Counted from the stretch's first letter, positions 1 through 7,830 are shown. The stretch is DNA of 8,755 nucleotides from Silvimonas sp. JCM 19000 (GCA_001313065.1 BBFD01000175.1:1-8755); one strand, 5' to 3'. Numbers and translations: made by a program. Notes: generated from the letters alone by a model not told the origin.

Positions 1-2566
1 GCCAGGGTCGCTCTGCGGGCGGCACACCGGCCGCCGCGGTGACGGCATTACCACCGCCACCCGCCGCTCCGGATGCAGCCAGCGCGCCAGCACGTTGTAC
101 AACTGCTGCGGCTTGAACGGCTTGGCAATATGGTCGTTCATGCCCGCCGCCAGACAGCGATCACGATCCCCCGCCAGCGCATGCGCGGTCACAGCGATAA
201 TGGGTAACTGGCGGTAGCCGAGATGACGAATTTCGCGACTGGTGGCAAAGCCATCCAGCTCGGGCATATGGATGTCCATCAGCACCGCATCAAAGCTGCT
301 GCCGGGCATGCGGGCAATGGCCTGGCGACCGTCTTCGGCCACTTCGACCAGCACGCCTATGTTCTCCAGCCATTCCTTGGCAATCTGCCGGTTCACCGCG
401 TTGTCCTCCACCAGCAGCACGCGGGCGCCGGCCAGGATATGTGCGGTGGGGCTGGCCGCCACCGGCGCGGGCGCAGGCTGGTTTCGCCTTCCGGGCTGAA
501 CACCTGCATCAAACACGATTGCAGGCGCGCTTCCAGCACCGGCTTGGTCAAAAAAGGCCTGCAGATCGGCTTCGCGACTGAGCACGCGCATTTCTTCGGG
601 ATCGTGCGTGGTGGCCATCAGCACGATGGGCATATAGGGCAAGGACGGGTCCTGGCGGATTTGCCGGGCCAGCGCCGTGCCCGCCACGCCGCTCAGATTC
701 TGGTCGATCATGATCAGGCTGTAGGGCCGCAGTACATTGGCCGCAACGCGTAACTCGGCATTGGCGCTGGCGGCGCTGGCCGCCACTTCGACGGCAAACC
801 CCTGGCGCCGCAACAAATGCATCAGTACTTCGGCCGCCGAGGCATTGTCATCCACCACCAATACACGCATGCCGTTGTCGGGCGGGCTGACCGGTCGGGC
901 CGGGGCCGGGGCTTGCAAGGGCACGCAGAACGAGAACACGCTGCCCTGGCCCGGCTGACTATCCACAGATGCGCCCGCCCATGGCATCGATCAGTTGCTG
1001 GCAAATCGCCAGGCCCAGACCGCTGCCGCCGTAGCGCCGGGTGATCGATTCATCCGCCTGGGTAAACGCCTGGAATAGCGTGCCCACGTGCGCGGGGTCG
1101 ATGCCGATGCCGGTGTCTTCCACCCGGAACAGGATTTGCGGATGGTTGGGACTGTCGTGGCTAACCCGCACGCGGATGGCGACTTCGCCGGCCTCGGTAA
1201 ACTTGATGGCGTTATTGGCCAGATTCAGCAACACCTGGTTAAGGCGCAGCGGATCACCGTGCAACAGCATGGGCACGTCGGCCGCCAGGTCTATCACCAG
1301 TTCCAGTTCTTTACCCGCCGCGCGCACCATCACCACATTGGCCAGATTGCCCATCAATTCGTCGAGGCGGAACTCGACGTTTTCGACGCGCAATTTGCCC
1401 GCCTCGCCCCGGCTGAAATCAAGGATGTCATTGATCAGATCCAGCAGCACGTCAGCCGACAGATTGATTTTGTCCAGATAATCGCGTTGCTTGGCCGTCA
1501 TGGGCGTTTGCAGCGCCAGCCCCGTCATCCCCACGATGGCGTTCATCGGGGTGCGGATTTCATGACTCATGCGCGCCAGAAAGGCGGATTTGGCGCGCGC
1601 CGCTTCTTCAGCGTCCCACACCGCCTGTTGCAACGCGCGCAACCAGGCAATCACAAAGCGATAGCCCAGAAACGCCATCGCAAAAAACATGATGGCCAGC
1701 ACCCAGTACACGGCCGAGGCCGAGGCTTCGATCAGGCGGGCCGCTTGCCGCCATGCGGCCACATCGCCGCCACCACTGAGCGCATCAGCCGCGCTGTGGC
1801 TTAGATGAAACGACACGGCCAGAAACAGATAGACGCCACAGATAACCGTCAGCGCCGCCAGCAATATCGATTTGCCCTCCGGCCCGCGGTTGCCGCCCAC
1901 TGCGCCAAACCAGCGATCGCGCCATTGGGCCACCGGCACCGCCAGCAAAAACATCAACAAGCCGCCCAGCATGGAAATCTGGATAAAGTTGCCCACCCAC
2001 CAACCCTGCCAGATGGCAAAGGCTTCATGCACGCCGAGGGCATTGGTATAGGTCCAGACGAAGGAGCCACTGGCGCTGAACACGGCGTTAAAGAACGCCA
2101 GCACCATAAAAAAACACCCAGTCGTTGATCGAGCGCATGTCATACGACACCGGCAAGGCACGATAAGACAGCGACCAGACCGCCAGGCCCAAAGGATTGG
2201 AAAGTGCAAACAGCGCCGCCCAGAACAGCGGCATGCCGGAATAAACCGAAAGACAGAAAGTGGCCAGCCACGCTGGGAGCGCCCCACCAATAACCAAAAA
2301 AACAGCACCCACAGCCCGCAGATCACCACCGGCGGATACAGCGAAAAGAAAATATCCACGCCGCCAAAATGCATGGGAATGGCTGACCAGGATTGCTGGA
2401 TAACCACAAAGCCGAAGGCAACACAGATGAGCGTGCTGAGTAGCCACAGGCCCAGCAGCAAGATGTTGGGGCGCCGCCCTGCTTCCGCCAGCACTTGCCG
2501 CAGCGATACGGCGTGATAATGGGCGCGGCCCGACGCCAGAAATTGTTGAGATACGGCTGAATCCAC
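1..2566 (-). CDS. Hybrid sensor histidine kinase with MASE1-like membrane sensor and two receiver domains (partial, frameshifted)
   Basis: This inner-membrane kinase should autophosphorylate on a histidine and pass phosphate to its own receivers. Start is GTG at 2566, with GGAG 7 nt upstream. The N-terminal ~310 residues hold several hydrophobic helices and a WWVGN motif resembling MASE1 sensors. HisKA follows (SHEIRTPMN, His ~335), then HATPase: N-box [16 protein letters not shown]1 DTGIGI, G2 GGSGLGLAI. Receiver 1 (~870-545) has VVDDN, the acceptor-type Asp in MIDQNLSG (codon ~705) and LTKP. Receiver 2 (~426-110) has [19 protein letters not shown] (codon ~276), AVTAHA and IAKPF. The frame breaks near 2282-2302, 2108-2114 (A7), 966, 550-555 (A6) and 481; the domain reading resumes each time, so one gene is inferred. 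After receiver 2 the frame near 57 is doubtful, and the 3' end, perhaps with an HPt domain, lies outside the window. Its ligand is unknown and no partner regulator is visible. Confidence 0.92.
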
Positions 2567-2701
2567 TAGCGCACTCCAGCCATACCGATCAATAACGCCA
2601 TAAAAAAAATGTGCCTGCCAGCAATCGCTTGCTCAAGGTTAAGGTGGGGGCGTCAGCAAAGTCATTGCGACCTCTTCGCACGCATGGGTCTCGGCACATC
2701 G

Positions 2702-2740
2702 TGCCCGATTTCTGCATCAGAAGAAACTGATGCATCGGCA
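2702..2740. repeat. Long imperfect palindrome in the intergenic region
   Basis: The core is a perfect 8-bp inverted repeat, TGCATCAG (2713-2720) and CTGATGCA (2727-2734), with a 6-nt loop AAGAAA. An outer arm, TGCCCGA (2702-2708) with TCGGCA (2735-2740), extends it with a one-base bulge and a 4-nt internal loop on one side. No T-run follows on either strand, so a simple intrinsic terminator is unlikely. It could be an operator or a leader-RNA structure. The outer left arm could instead pair with TCGGCAC at 2691-2697. Confidence 0.5.
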
Positions 2741-2783
2741 ATTGCACCAATCCGCGACAGCCTTGGGTTTGCCACTTGCGCGA

Positions 2784-2811
2784 TTGATACTTTGCTGTGC
2801 TTCAACATAGC
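2784..2811 (+). promoter_or_regulatory. Weak sigma70-like promoter candidate for the acetyltransferase
   Basis: TTGATA (2784-2789) and CATAGC (2806-2811) are separated by 16 nt, about 100 nt upstream of the ATG at 2911. The -35 is a fair match and the -10 a poor one. It is chosen by position as much as by sequence. Confidence 0.25.
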
Positions 2812-2910
2812 CTATATCGGAACAACGCTCGCACAATCTGTGGTTCTGGCTTACGCCATGCTGGCGAAAGCGTTGAGATTGCTAGAGAAATATTTTTCAG
2901 GATCAGCACC

Positions 2911-3788
2911 ATGCTGCAATTAACCGGCCTTGACGAGGCCGCACTGCCCCAGCTGCAACAATTGCGCATCAGCCAGCAAGCACCGTGGCCGGTGCCGGAT
3001 TTGCGCAGCGAATTTTTTCTGCCCGGCGCGTCAGCAAGGCCGCAATGTGCGCATCGTCTGGCGCGATCGGGTGCCGGTAGGCTGCCTTGGCTGGGTGGAA
3101 TTTGCCGTGGCCACGCAGGGCGATTTTTTTTATTTCGCCCTGTGTGGCCAGCGATGAACTGGCCGCCGCCACCTTGCTGCACGACATCGTGCAATACGCC
3201 CGCGACCTGGGTGCCAAACGGGTGCGCGTGGGGGCCGCGCCCGGTGAAGAAGCCAAGATGGCGGCGCTGGAACGCATGGGCTTTATTCCCAGCCTGCAAT
3301 GGATCAGCCTGGCCCGGCCCGTGGTGGCGTGCGCGGCGCCCGACTTTGCCGCGCTGGCATTGCGTCGGCTCAGCACCGCCGAGATCGACTGGAGCATGCT
3401 GGCGCGACTGCACAACCATACTTTCCGCGCGGTGCCGCATGCCGCATTGGGCGATGCGGAATCGATGCGTGCCGATTGGGCCGAGCTGGATCAGGATGCC
3501 AGCAGCGTGCTGGCCGACCAGGACGGCGAGTTGGTGGCGTTCTGTTTGATGCAGGCCGACGGCAGCATCGATGCAATCGGCATTGAGCCGCATTGGCGCG
3601 GGCGGGGGGTGGCCGACGCCTTATATCAATGGGCGCAGTCGCGGTTGGCGCTGCGGCAGATTGCACACATGAGCACCATCGTGGCCAACACCAACTTTGT
3701 GTCGGAACGGTTTCATTTACGCGCCGGGTTTATCGAGAACAAACCGCGCGCCACGGCTTATTTGCTGGAATGGCCCGCCGCCACATAA
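2911..3788 (+). CDS. Tandem GNAT-type N-acetyltransferase (frameshifted)
   Basis: This is likely a soluble acetyl-CoA-dependent acetyltransferase; the acceptor substrate cannot be told. ATG at 2911 has AGGA 8 nt upstream. After correction the protein is 291 residues, about twice a single GNAT domain. The N-terminal half (~1-130) ends with the GNAT-like pattern AKRVRVGAAPGEEAKMAALE then RMGF. The C-terminal half (~135-291) has the acetyl-CoA loop HWRGRGVADAL (residues ~227-237) followed by NTNFVSERFHLRAGF, the usual strand-helix 'xxGF' ending. This layout recalls MshD-like two-domain acetyltransferases, but I do not claim that reaction. Two breaks occur in T-runs: T6 at 3013-3018 (five expected) and T8 at 3124-3131 (seven expected). 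Removing one T in each restores RSEFFCPARQQ and QGDFFISPCVA. The gene is alone on its strand, divergent from the kinase, and its last 31 nt overlap the opposite small gene. Confidence 0.85.
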
Positions 3789-4000
3789 GCCACTTGCTGC
3801 GCCGCACTGGCGCGCGCGCTCAACGGCTGTTGCTCTGCGTCCTCCGGCACTGGTCCCGTCAGCCAGAATGCCAGTGCGGCCGCAATGATGGCGACCAGCA
3901 AGATGGACGCGCTGGCACTGGGCGGTTGCTGGCGCGGTAGCGTGGTCCAGCCCGCCTCGGCGTCGCGGCTGCGGATGGGATCGAATAGACGGGCAGGCAT
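3758..4000 (-). CDS. Small single-pass membrane protein, function unknown
   Basis: The open frame encodes 80 residues. An upstream in-frame ATG lies at 4006, but GGAG sits 8 nt before the ATG at 4000 and only 2 nt before 4006, so I choose 4000. Residues 1-30 are polar and proline/arginine-containing. Residues ~31-48 (SASILLVAIIAAALAFWL region) form one hydrophobic helix. The 30-residue tail is rich in Ala, Gln and Glu. Codon third positions are strongly G/C, like the neighbouring genes, and the frame is unbroken, which supports real coding. It lies just downstream of the terminator of the chemoreceptor fusion, so it probably has its own promoter. Its 3' end overlaps the acetyltransferase gene tail to tail by 31 nt. 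I recognise no family. Confidence 0.55.
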   Translation of the reverse strand: MPARLFDPIRSRDAEAGWTTLPRQQPPSASASILLVAIIAAALAFWLTGPVPEDAEQQPLSARASAAQQVAYVAAGHSSK

Positions 4001-4095
4001 GACCATGACTCCAGAATCAACGAAGTCACGTAGCCTAAAAAAAATCAGCGGCCGTGCCGGGCTGGGACACCTCTTAATCTGCCCATATAAATGAT

Positions 4096-4127
4096 AAACG
4101 CCCGCAAAAGACAGCTTGCGGGCGTTC
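4096..4127 (-). terminator. Intrinsic terminator of the chemoreceptor-SBP fusion gene
   Basis: A perfect 11-bp GC-rich stem, AACGCCCGCAA (4097-4107) and TTGCGGGCGTT (4116-4126), encloses an 8-nt loop. Read on the minus strand it is followed by a T-rich stretch (TTATCATTTATA). It begins about 30 nt after the TAA of the fusion gene at 4158-4160. The plus-strand side has no T-run, so the terminator is directional. Confidence 0.78.
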
Positions 4128-4157
4128 GGTGTGGCGGGCGGGCAAAAAAAACTGATG

Positions 4158-5325
4158 TTAGCGGCGGATGGCCCCGGCCAGACGGCGTGCGCCCTCTGCG
4201 CCCGTCATCGCATCGTTGGCCCAGAATTCGCCCACGGCTTCGATCAACGCTTTTTTTTCTGATCATCCTGCACCGCCATGTTGTGCGCCCACGACGGCAC
4301 CAGCGTATTGCGGCTGGCGGCGTTGTTGAAGTCCTTGGCCGAATCGCGCCCATAGGCATCCAGCTTGTTGACATCCACATCCGTGCGCGCCGGGATGCTG
4401 CCTTTGTGTTTGTTGTAGGCCAACTGGCTTCGTGGCTCATCAGCAAGCGGGTAAAGTCCATTTGCGCCGCATTCCGGGCCGGGTCGTCCTGACGGAACAT
4501 GGTCAAGGTATCGGCAGCAAAGCTGTATTCGCCATTCAAGGTCGGCGCAGCAGAACAGATAATCCACGCCCGGTTGCTTGCCCGCTTCGTCCAGTTCGCC
4601 CTTCACCCAGTCGCCCATCAACTGCATGGCGGCGCGGCCGTTGATGACGTCGGCGGTTGCCAGGTTCCATTCGCGCCCAACCGGATCCGGCGTGCAATAG
4701 CGTTTGAGGCGGCGGAAGGTTTCCAGCGCATGCGCCATCTGGGTTCCGCCCAAGGCGTTGGCGTCAAGACGCTGAACGCCGACAGATAGAACTCAGCACC
4801 GCACAAGCCCAGCACCACGCTTCAAACAAAGTGGCGACTTGCCATTTGACTTCGGAATGCGCCAGCGGCGTAATGCCGGCCGATACCAGCTTGTCGCACA
4901 CGCTAAAGAACTCGTCCCACGTGCCCGGGGCGCGGGTGACGCCAACCCGCTTGAGCAAGCTGGCGTTCACCCACAACACGTTAACGCGCGCCACACCCAG
5001 CGGCACCGCCACATAGTGATTCTCCGCCTGCATCATGCGATCCAGCACGGCGGGCAGGATGCGATTCCAGGTTTGTTCTTGCGCCACCGGGTCCAGATTG
5101 GCCAACACGCCCTTGCCCACCCAGTTCTGGATCTTGACCCCGCCAAAGGCGGCCGCGGTCGGCAGCTTGCCTTCTTCGATGCGCTTTTTTCAGCATGCCG
5201 GGCACATCTTTGCCGCTATGCATATCGGCCCAGTGGTGGCCTTGCTGATTCAGCCGCATCTTGATTTCGGCTACGGCGCGCGCCCCGCTGGAGGCAAACC
5301 AGCCGTGTAATACCTCGATATCTTC
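4158..5325 (-). other. Family-1 solute-binding (sugar) domain within the fusion gene
   Basis: This marks the captured binding-protein module of about 386 residues, close to the mature length of glucose/mannose-type binding proteins. It begins at EDIEVLHGW, where homologs, as I remember them, start just after their signal peptide with a similar EVLHWW. It ends at LAGAIRR before TAA. The fold appears complete, with both lobes and the C-terminal helix ([25 protein letters not shown]). Compared with remembered homologs, one of the paired tryptophans near the N terminus is Gly, and the glycine-rich loop after WADM is shortened to HSGKDVPG, so ligand choice may differ. Confidence 0.85.
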
Positions 5326-6487
5326 CAACCGGAAGCGCCCCACATGGCGCATCAACTCGCCGGCACGTTTTTTCAAGGCTTTCCAGCGCCCGGCGCGACT
5401 GCTGCAGCGCGGAGTCCGAAGCCTGGCTCATTACATTGATCTGCTCGGATGAGCGCGCCATGGTGGTGCTGGCCGAAGTCTGTTCCATGGTGGCATCAGC
5501 AATGCCGCGCACAATCTGCACCATGTTCTGCATGCGATCGCTGATTTCCAGCATGCTGGCACGAGCGGCATCGGCCTTCTCGACACTGCCCAGCACCTGG
5601 CTGCTGGTGGCGCCCATGGTATTGACGGCATTGCGCGTTTCCAGCGCCACCGAATCAATCAGCTGCGAGATTTCGACGGTGGCCTTGGCCGTGCGCTCCG
5701 CCAGCTTGCGCACCTCATCGGCAACGACGGCAAAGCCGCGGCCTTGTTCACCAGCACGGGCCGCTTCGATGGCGGCATTAAGCGCCAACAAATTGGTCTG
5801 ACCGGCTACGTCCTTGATCACGGTGACGATGCTGCCGATCTTTTGCGAATTGCGTTCCAGCGCATCCATGGTTGCGCCCAGCTCGGTCATCGACGTGGCC
5901 ATCTGCGTGACCTCGTCCGAGACCCGCAGTACCGATTCGGCGCTAGCATCCGACAAGGCTTGCGTGCTGGTCACGGCATCGTCCACGTCGCGCGCGTTGT
6001 CGGCAATGTGGTTGATGCTGACGGTAATTTCTTCGACTGCGGCGGCGGACGCGGCCGAGAAATCGCTTTGCGTGTGCGCATCCTTGACCAACTGGGTGGT
6101 TACCACACCCAGTTCTTTCAGCCCGAGGCTCAGCGTTTCCATATCGCGCTGAACTTCGCGGAAGGTGGTTTGCAAAGCGGCGCTAAAGGCGTTGAAGGCG
6201 CGGGCGATTTCGGACAATTCGGCGCTGCTGCCACCGTCCAGTCGCAGGTTCAGATCGCCGCCACTGGCGGCCAGCCGGGCAAACTCGGCGCGCATGCGAA
6301 ACAACGGTTTAAGCACACGCCCCAGGCCCGCGGCGATCAGGCCGCTGGCTAGCATGAGCGCGACGATCACGATCAAGGCGGTGGCGCCGGTACCGGCACC
6401 GGTGCTGCTGATCAGCACCCATGCCAACGCGGCGATAATGACGTTGACCAGGCTGGCCAACACGATGATCTGATTACGGATAGACAT
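4158..6487 (-). CDS. Chemoreceptor (MCP) fused to a C-terminal sugar ABC-type solute-binding protein (frameshifted)
   Basis: This is a chemotaxis transducer expected to control CheA through CheW. ATG at 6487 follows a strong AGAGGAAG ribosome site. Two TM helices (~7-26 and ~33-55) are split by a loop of only about seven residues, so there is no periplasmic sensor. HAMP spans ~57-112. The MCP signalling domain (~113-390) carries the conserved hairpin tip ([21 protein letters not shown], then [16 protein letters not shown]) and ends in the usual [17 protein letters not shown]. The next residues, [10 protein letters not shown], open a sugar-binding-protein domain (~391-776) without signal peptide or new start. 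Diagnostic stretches are [69 protein letters not shown] and [11 protein letters not shown], all resembling GtsA-type glucose/mannose binding proteins. Frame breaks lie at T6 5368-5373, T6 5185-5190, ~4816, ~4765, ~4545, ~4426 and T8 4251-4258. Corrected length is about 776 residues. No ABC permease or ATPase gene is nearby. Confidence 0.88.
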
Positions 6488-6505
6488 CTCGCTTCCTCTT
6501 GCGGC

Positions 6506-6521
6506 GGCCCTGTGCCGGGCC
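6506..6521. repeat. GC-rich hairpin in the 5' leader of the chemoreceptor fusion
   Basis: GGCCC (6506-6510) and GGGCC (6517-6521) form a perfect 5-bp stem with a 6-nt loop, about 20 nt upstream of the ATG and just before the ribosome site. It might modulate translation or be chance in GC-rich DNA. Confidence 0.3.
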
Positions 6522-6527
6522 TGTGAA

Positions 6528-6556
6528 TCTCGAATATTAAAATTACCTTATCGAGA
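6528..6556. promoter_or_regulatory. Dyad-symmetric operator candidate upstream of the chemoreceptor fusion
   Basis: TCTCGA (6528-6533) and TCGAGA (6551-6556) are perfect inverted copies around a 17-nt A/T-rich spacer; allowing one mismatch the arms extend to 9 nt (TCTCGAATA against TTATCGAGA). The A/T-rich centre stands out in GC-rich DNA. It lies 41-69 nt upstream of the start codon, where a regulator or a promoter element could sit. No regulator is identified. Confidence 0.35.
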
Positions 6557-6581
6557 ATCCGCGCCGCGCGCCATCCTTTTT

Positions 6582-6610
6582 TTTATCAGTAGAAACCCTT
6601 AGGCTTACAA
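6582..6610 (-). promoter_or_regulatory. Sigma70-like promoter candidate for the chemoreceptor fusion
   Basis: On the minus strand TTGTAA (6610-6605) and GATAAA (6587-6582) are spaced by 17 nt; each matches four of six consensus bases. Transcription would start near 6575, giving a leader of about 85 nt that includes the dyad and the GC hairpin. I saw no good sigma28 flagellar-type match. Confidence 0.35.
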
Positions 6611-6671
6611 AACGTGGCCCAGTCATGTAGTAGTCATCGCGCGGCAACGAAAAAAAATTGCTTTATACAAG

Positions 6672-6701
6672 TAAAAGCCCCCGGTAAGTCGAAGGCTTTT
6701 A
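6672..6701 (-). terminator. Intrinsic terminator of the TPR-HupE/UreJ operon
   Basis: An 8-bp stem, TAAAAGCC (6672-6679) and GGCTTTTA (6694-6701), encloses a 14-nt loop about 15 nt after the HupE/UreJ stop codon. On the minus strand the stem ends in TTTTA and a run of T's follows some 15 nt later. The stem is A/T-rich at its base, so efficiency is uncertain. Confidence 0.6.
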
Positions 6702-6716
6702 TTTGCGAAAAAAATA

Positions 6717-7830
6717 CTACGTTATAGCCGCAATCAGGCCCGCACGTTGCCATGCCCAGCCGCAGGCGAACATGGCCACGACGCATGAGCCGCCGTACAG
6801 CACTACACGTTTGAACCACAGCTCGTGCCGATATAAATACAACACTGGCAACAGCAGCAACACCAACGCCGCCTGCCCGGCTTCCACCCCCAGATTGAAT
6901 GCGCCCAGCGCCACCACCAGATGCCAGCGCGGCAACGCCATATCCGCCAGCACGCCGGCAAAGCCGAAGCCATGGATCAAACCGAAGCCGAAAGCCAGCA
7001 ACCACAAGCGTCTTTGTATGACGGGATACAGATTGTTAAGCGCCGCCAGCAAGATGGTCAGGCGATGCCGGTTTCGACCAGCGCCGACGGCAGGCTGACC
7101 CAACGCAGGCTGGCCAGGGTAAGGGTGATGGCGTGGGCGGCGGTAAACGCGGTGACGATGCGCAATAATTCCAGCGCCACCGGCCGCAACGTCGTGACCG
7201 CCCGCCAGCGCCGTCCTTGCGCCTGATACGCCGCAGGCAGCAACAGCGCCAACAAGAACAAGGCGTGATCAAATCCCAGCCAGATATGGGTGAAGCCCGC
7301 CGCGATAAAGTCGGCCGCAATCGACCGGGCGGGTTTGCCGTGGATATCCAGTGTTTCCTGGGCATGATCCACGCCCAGGATCGCGGTGGCGACGGCGCTT
7401 CATCAAGCACTTGCACCAGGCCCTTGTGCAAGGTGTCGATATCGGCAAACAGCTGGTAATCAATGCTCAGTTGTCGCGGCGCGGCGGCGCAACGGGCTTC
7501 GAAGCGCAGCACGGCATAGGCGCCATCGCTGTGATGGTCGATCTGCATGCCTTGCGGCCGGAGTGGACATGCACCGTGCTGCAAGCGCAGTCGGCTAAAG
7601 GCATAAGCGCTGATGTCTGCCGCGCGTGGCCGCACCTCACCCCAGGTCAGCTTGCCATCGCCATCGGCGTCGAGCAGCAGCGGCACGTCCAGGTCGCGCA
7701 GCGCAATATCCCAGCGCCCATGCAATTGCGTGCCATCCACCACCAGCGTCAGATAGCTGTCGCTCGGTTTATGCGCGCTGGCCAAGGCGCTGCAGCACAA
7801 GGCCAGCAATAACAGACAAAGTCGCATCAT
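6717..7830 (-). CDS. HupE/UreJ family membrane protein with EF-hand-like loop (frameshifted)
   Basis: This is a polytopic inner-membrane protein of the HupE/UreJ (type 2) family, whose better-known relatives are linked to nickel supply for hydrogenase and urease; transport by this subgroup is not established. Residues 1-19 form a signal peptide ending ALASA, and the mature part starts HKPSDSYL. A periplasmic region follows, with a 12-residue loop DADGDGKLTWGE (~54-65) that fits a Ca-binding EF-hand. The membrane part carries family histidine/aspartate motifs GFTHIWLGFDHALFL, AAHAITLTLASL and FGFGLIHGFGFAGVLAD. Two single-base losses break the frame: near 7394 (restores LDEAAVATAILGVDH) and near 7061 (restores IALTILLAALNNL). 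Corrected length is 371 residues. Its ATG at 7830 overlaps the stop of the upstream TPR gene as ATGA, so translation is probably coupled. No hydrogenase or urease genes are in the window. Confidence 0.9.

Larger units (their letters stand above)
2567..2910. other. Intergenic region between divergent genes, rich in short hairpins
   Basis: This 344-bp stretch separates the kinase (leftward) from the acetyltransferase (rightward), so it must hold both promoters. I find no convincing gene in it. It carries a series of short perfect inverted repeats: AGCAA/TTGCT at 2620-2633, TGCGA/TCGCA at 2666-2680, GGCAC/GTGCC at 2693-2705 and TGCATCAG/CTGATGCA at 2713-2734. An A8 run lies at 2602-2609. A weak sigma70-like pair (TTGATA 2784-2789, CATAGC 2806-2811, 16-nt spacer) could serve the acetyltransferase, about 100 nt upstream of its ATG. 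The acetyltransferase ribosome site is AGGA near 2900. Confidence 0.6.

Noticed and set aside
223..753. A 176-codon open frame on the plus strand
   Set aside because: It is antisense to the receiver domains of the kinase; no recognisable family and shadow-like His/Gln-rich composition.
1088..1804. A 238-codon open frame on the plus strand
   Set aside because: It is antisense to the kinase HisKA/HATPase region, whose conserved motifs are on the minus strand; His/Gln-rich composition is typical of an antisense shadow in GC-rich DNA.
2802..3593. A 263-codon open frame on the minus strand
   Set aside because: It is antisense to the acetyltransferase; the plus strand carries the GNAT motifs and a ribosome site.
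4158..5376. The SBP part as a separate gene starting near 5376 or 5300
   Set aside because: No signal peptide, ribosome site or plausible start is seen at the domain boundary, and the frame runs unbroken from the MCP ending into the SBP domain.
5360..5380. Canonical -1 ribosomal frameshift site at the A-run
   Set aside because: The shift needed is +1 (skip one base), and the run is not in the X-XXY-YYZ phase for a -1 event.
5744..6352. A 202-codon open frame on the plus strand
   Set aside because: It is antisense to the conserved MCP signalling and HAMP domains.
6575..6585. T-run as a terminator on the plus strand
   Set aside because: No plus-strand gene ends there and the GC-rich stretch before it does not form a clear stem.
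6528..6600. Sigma28 (flagellar) promoter upstream of the chemoreceptor, from CTCGATAA on the minus strand
   Set aside because: Only a partial -10-like match; no TAAAGTTT-like -35 at the required distance.
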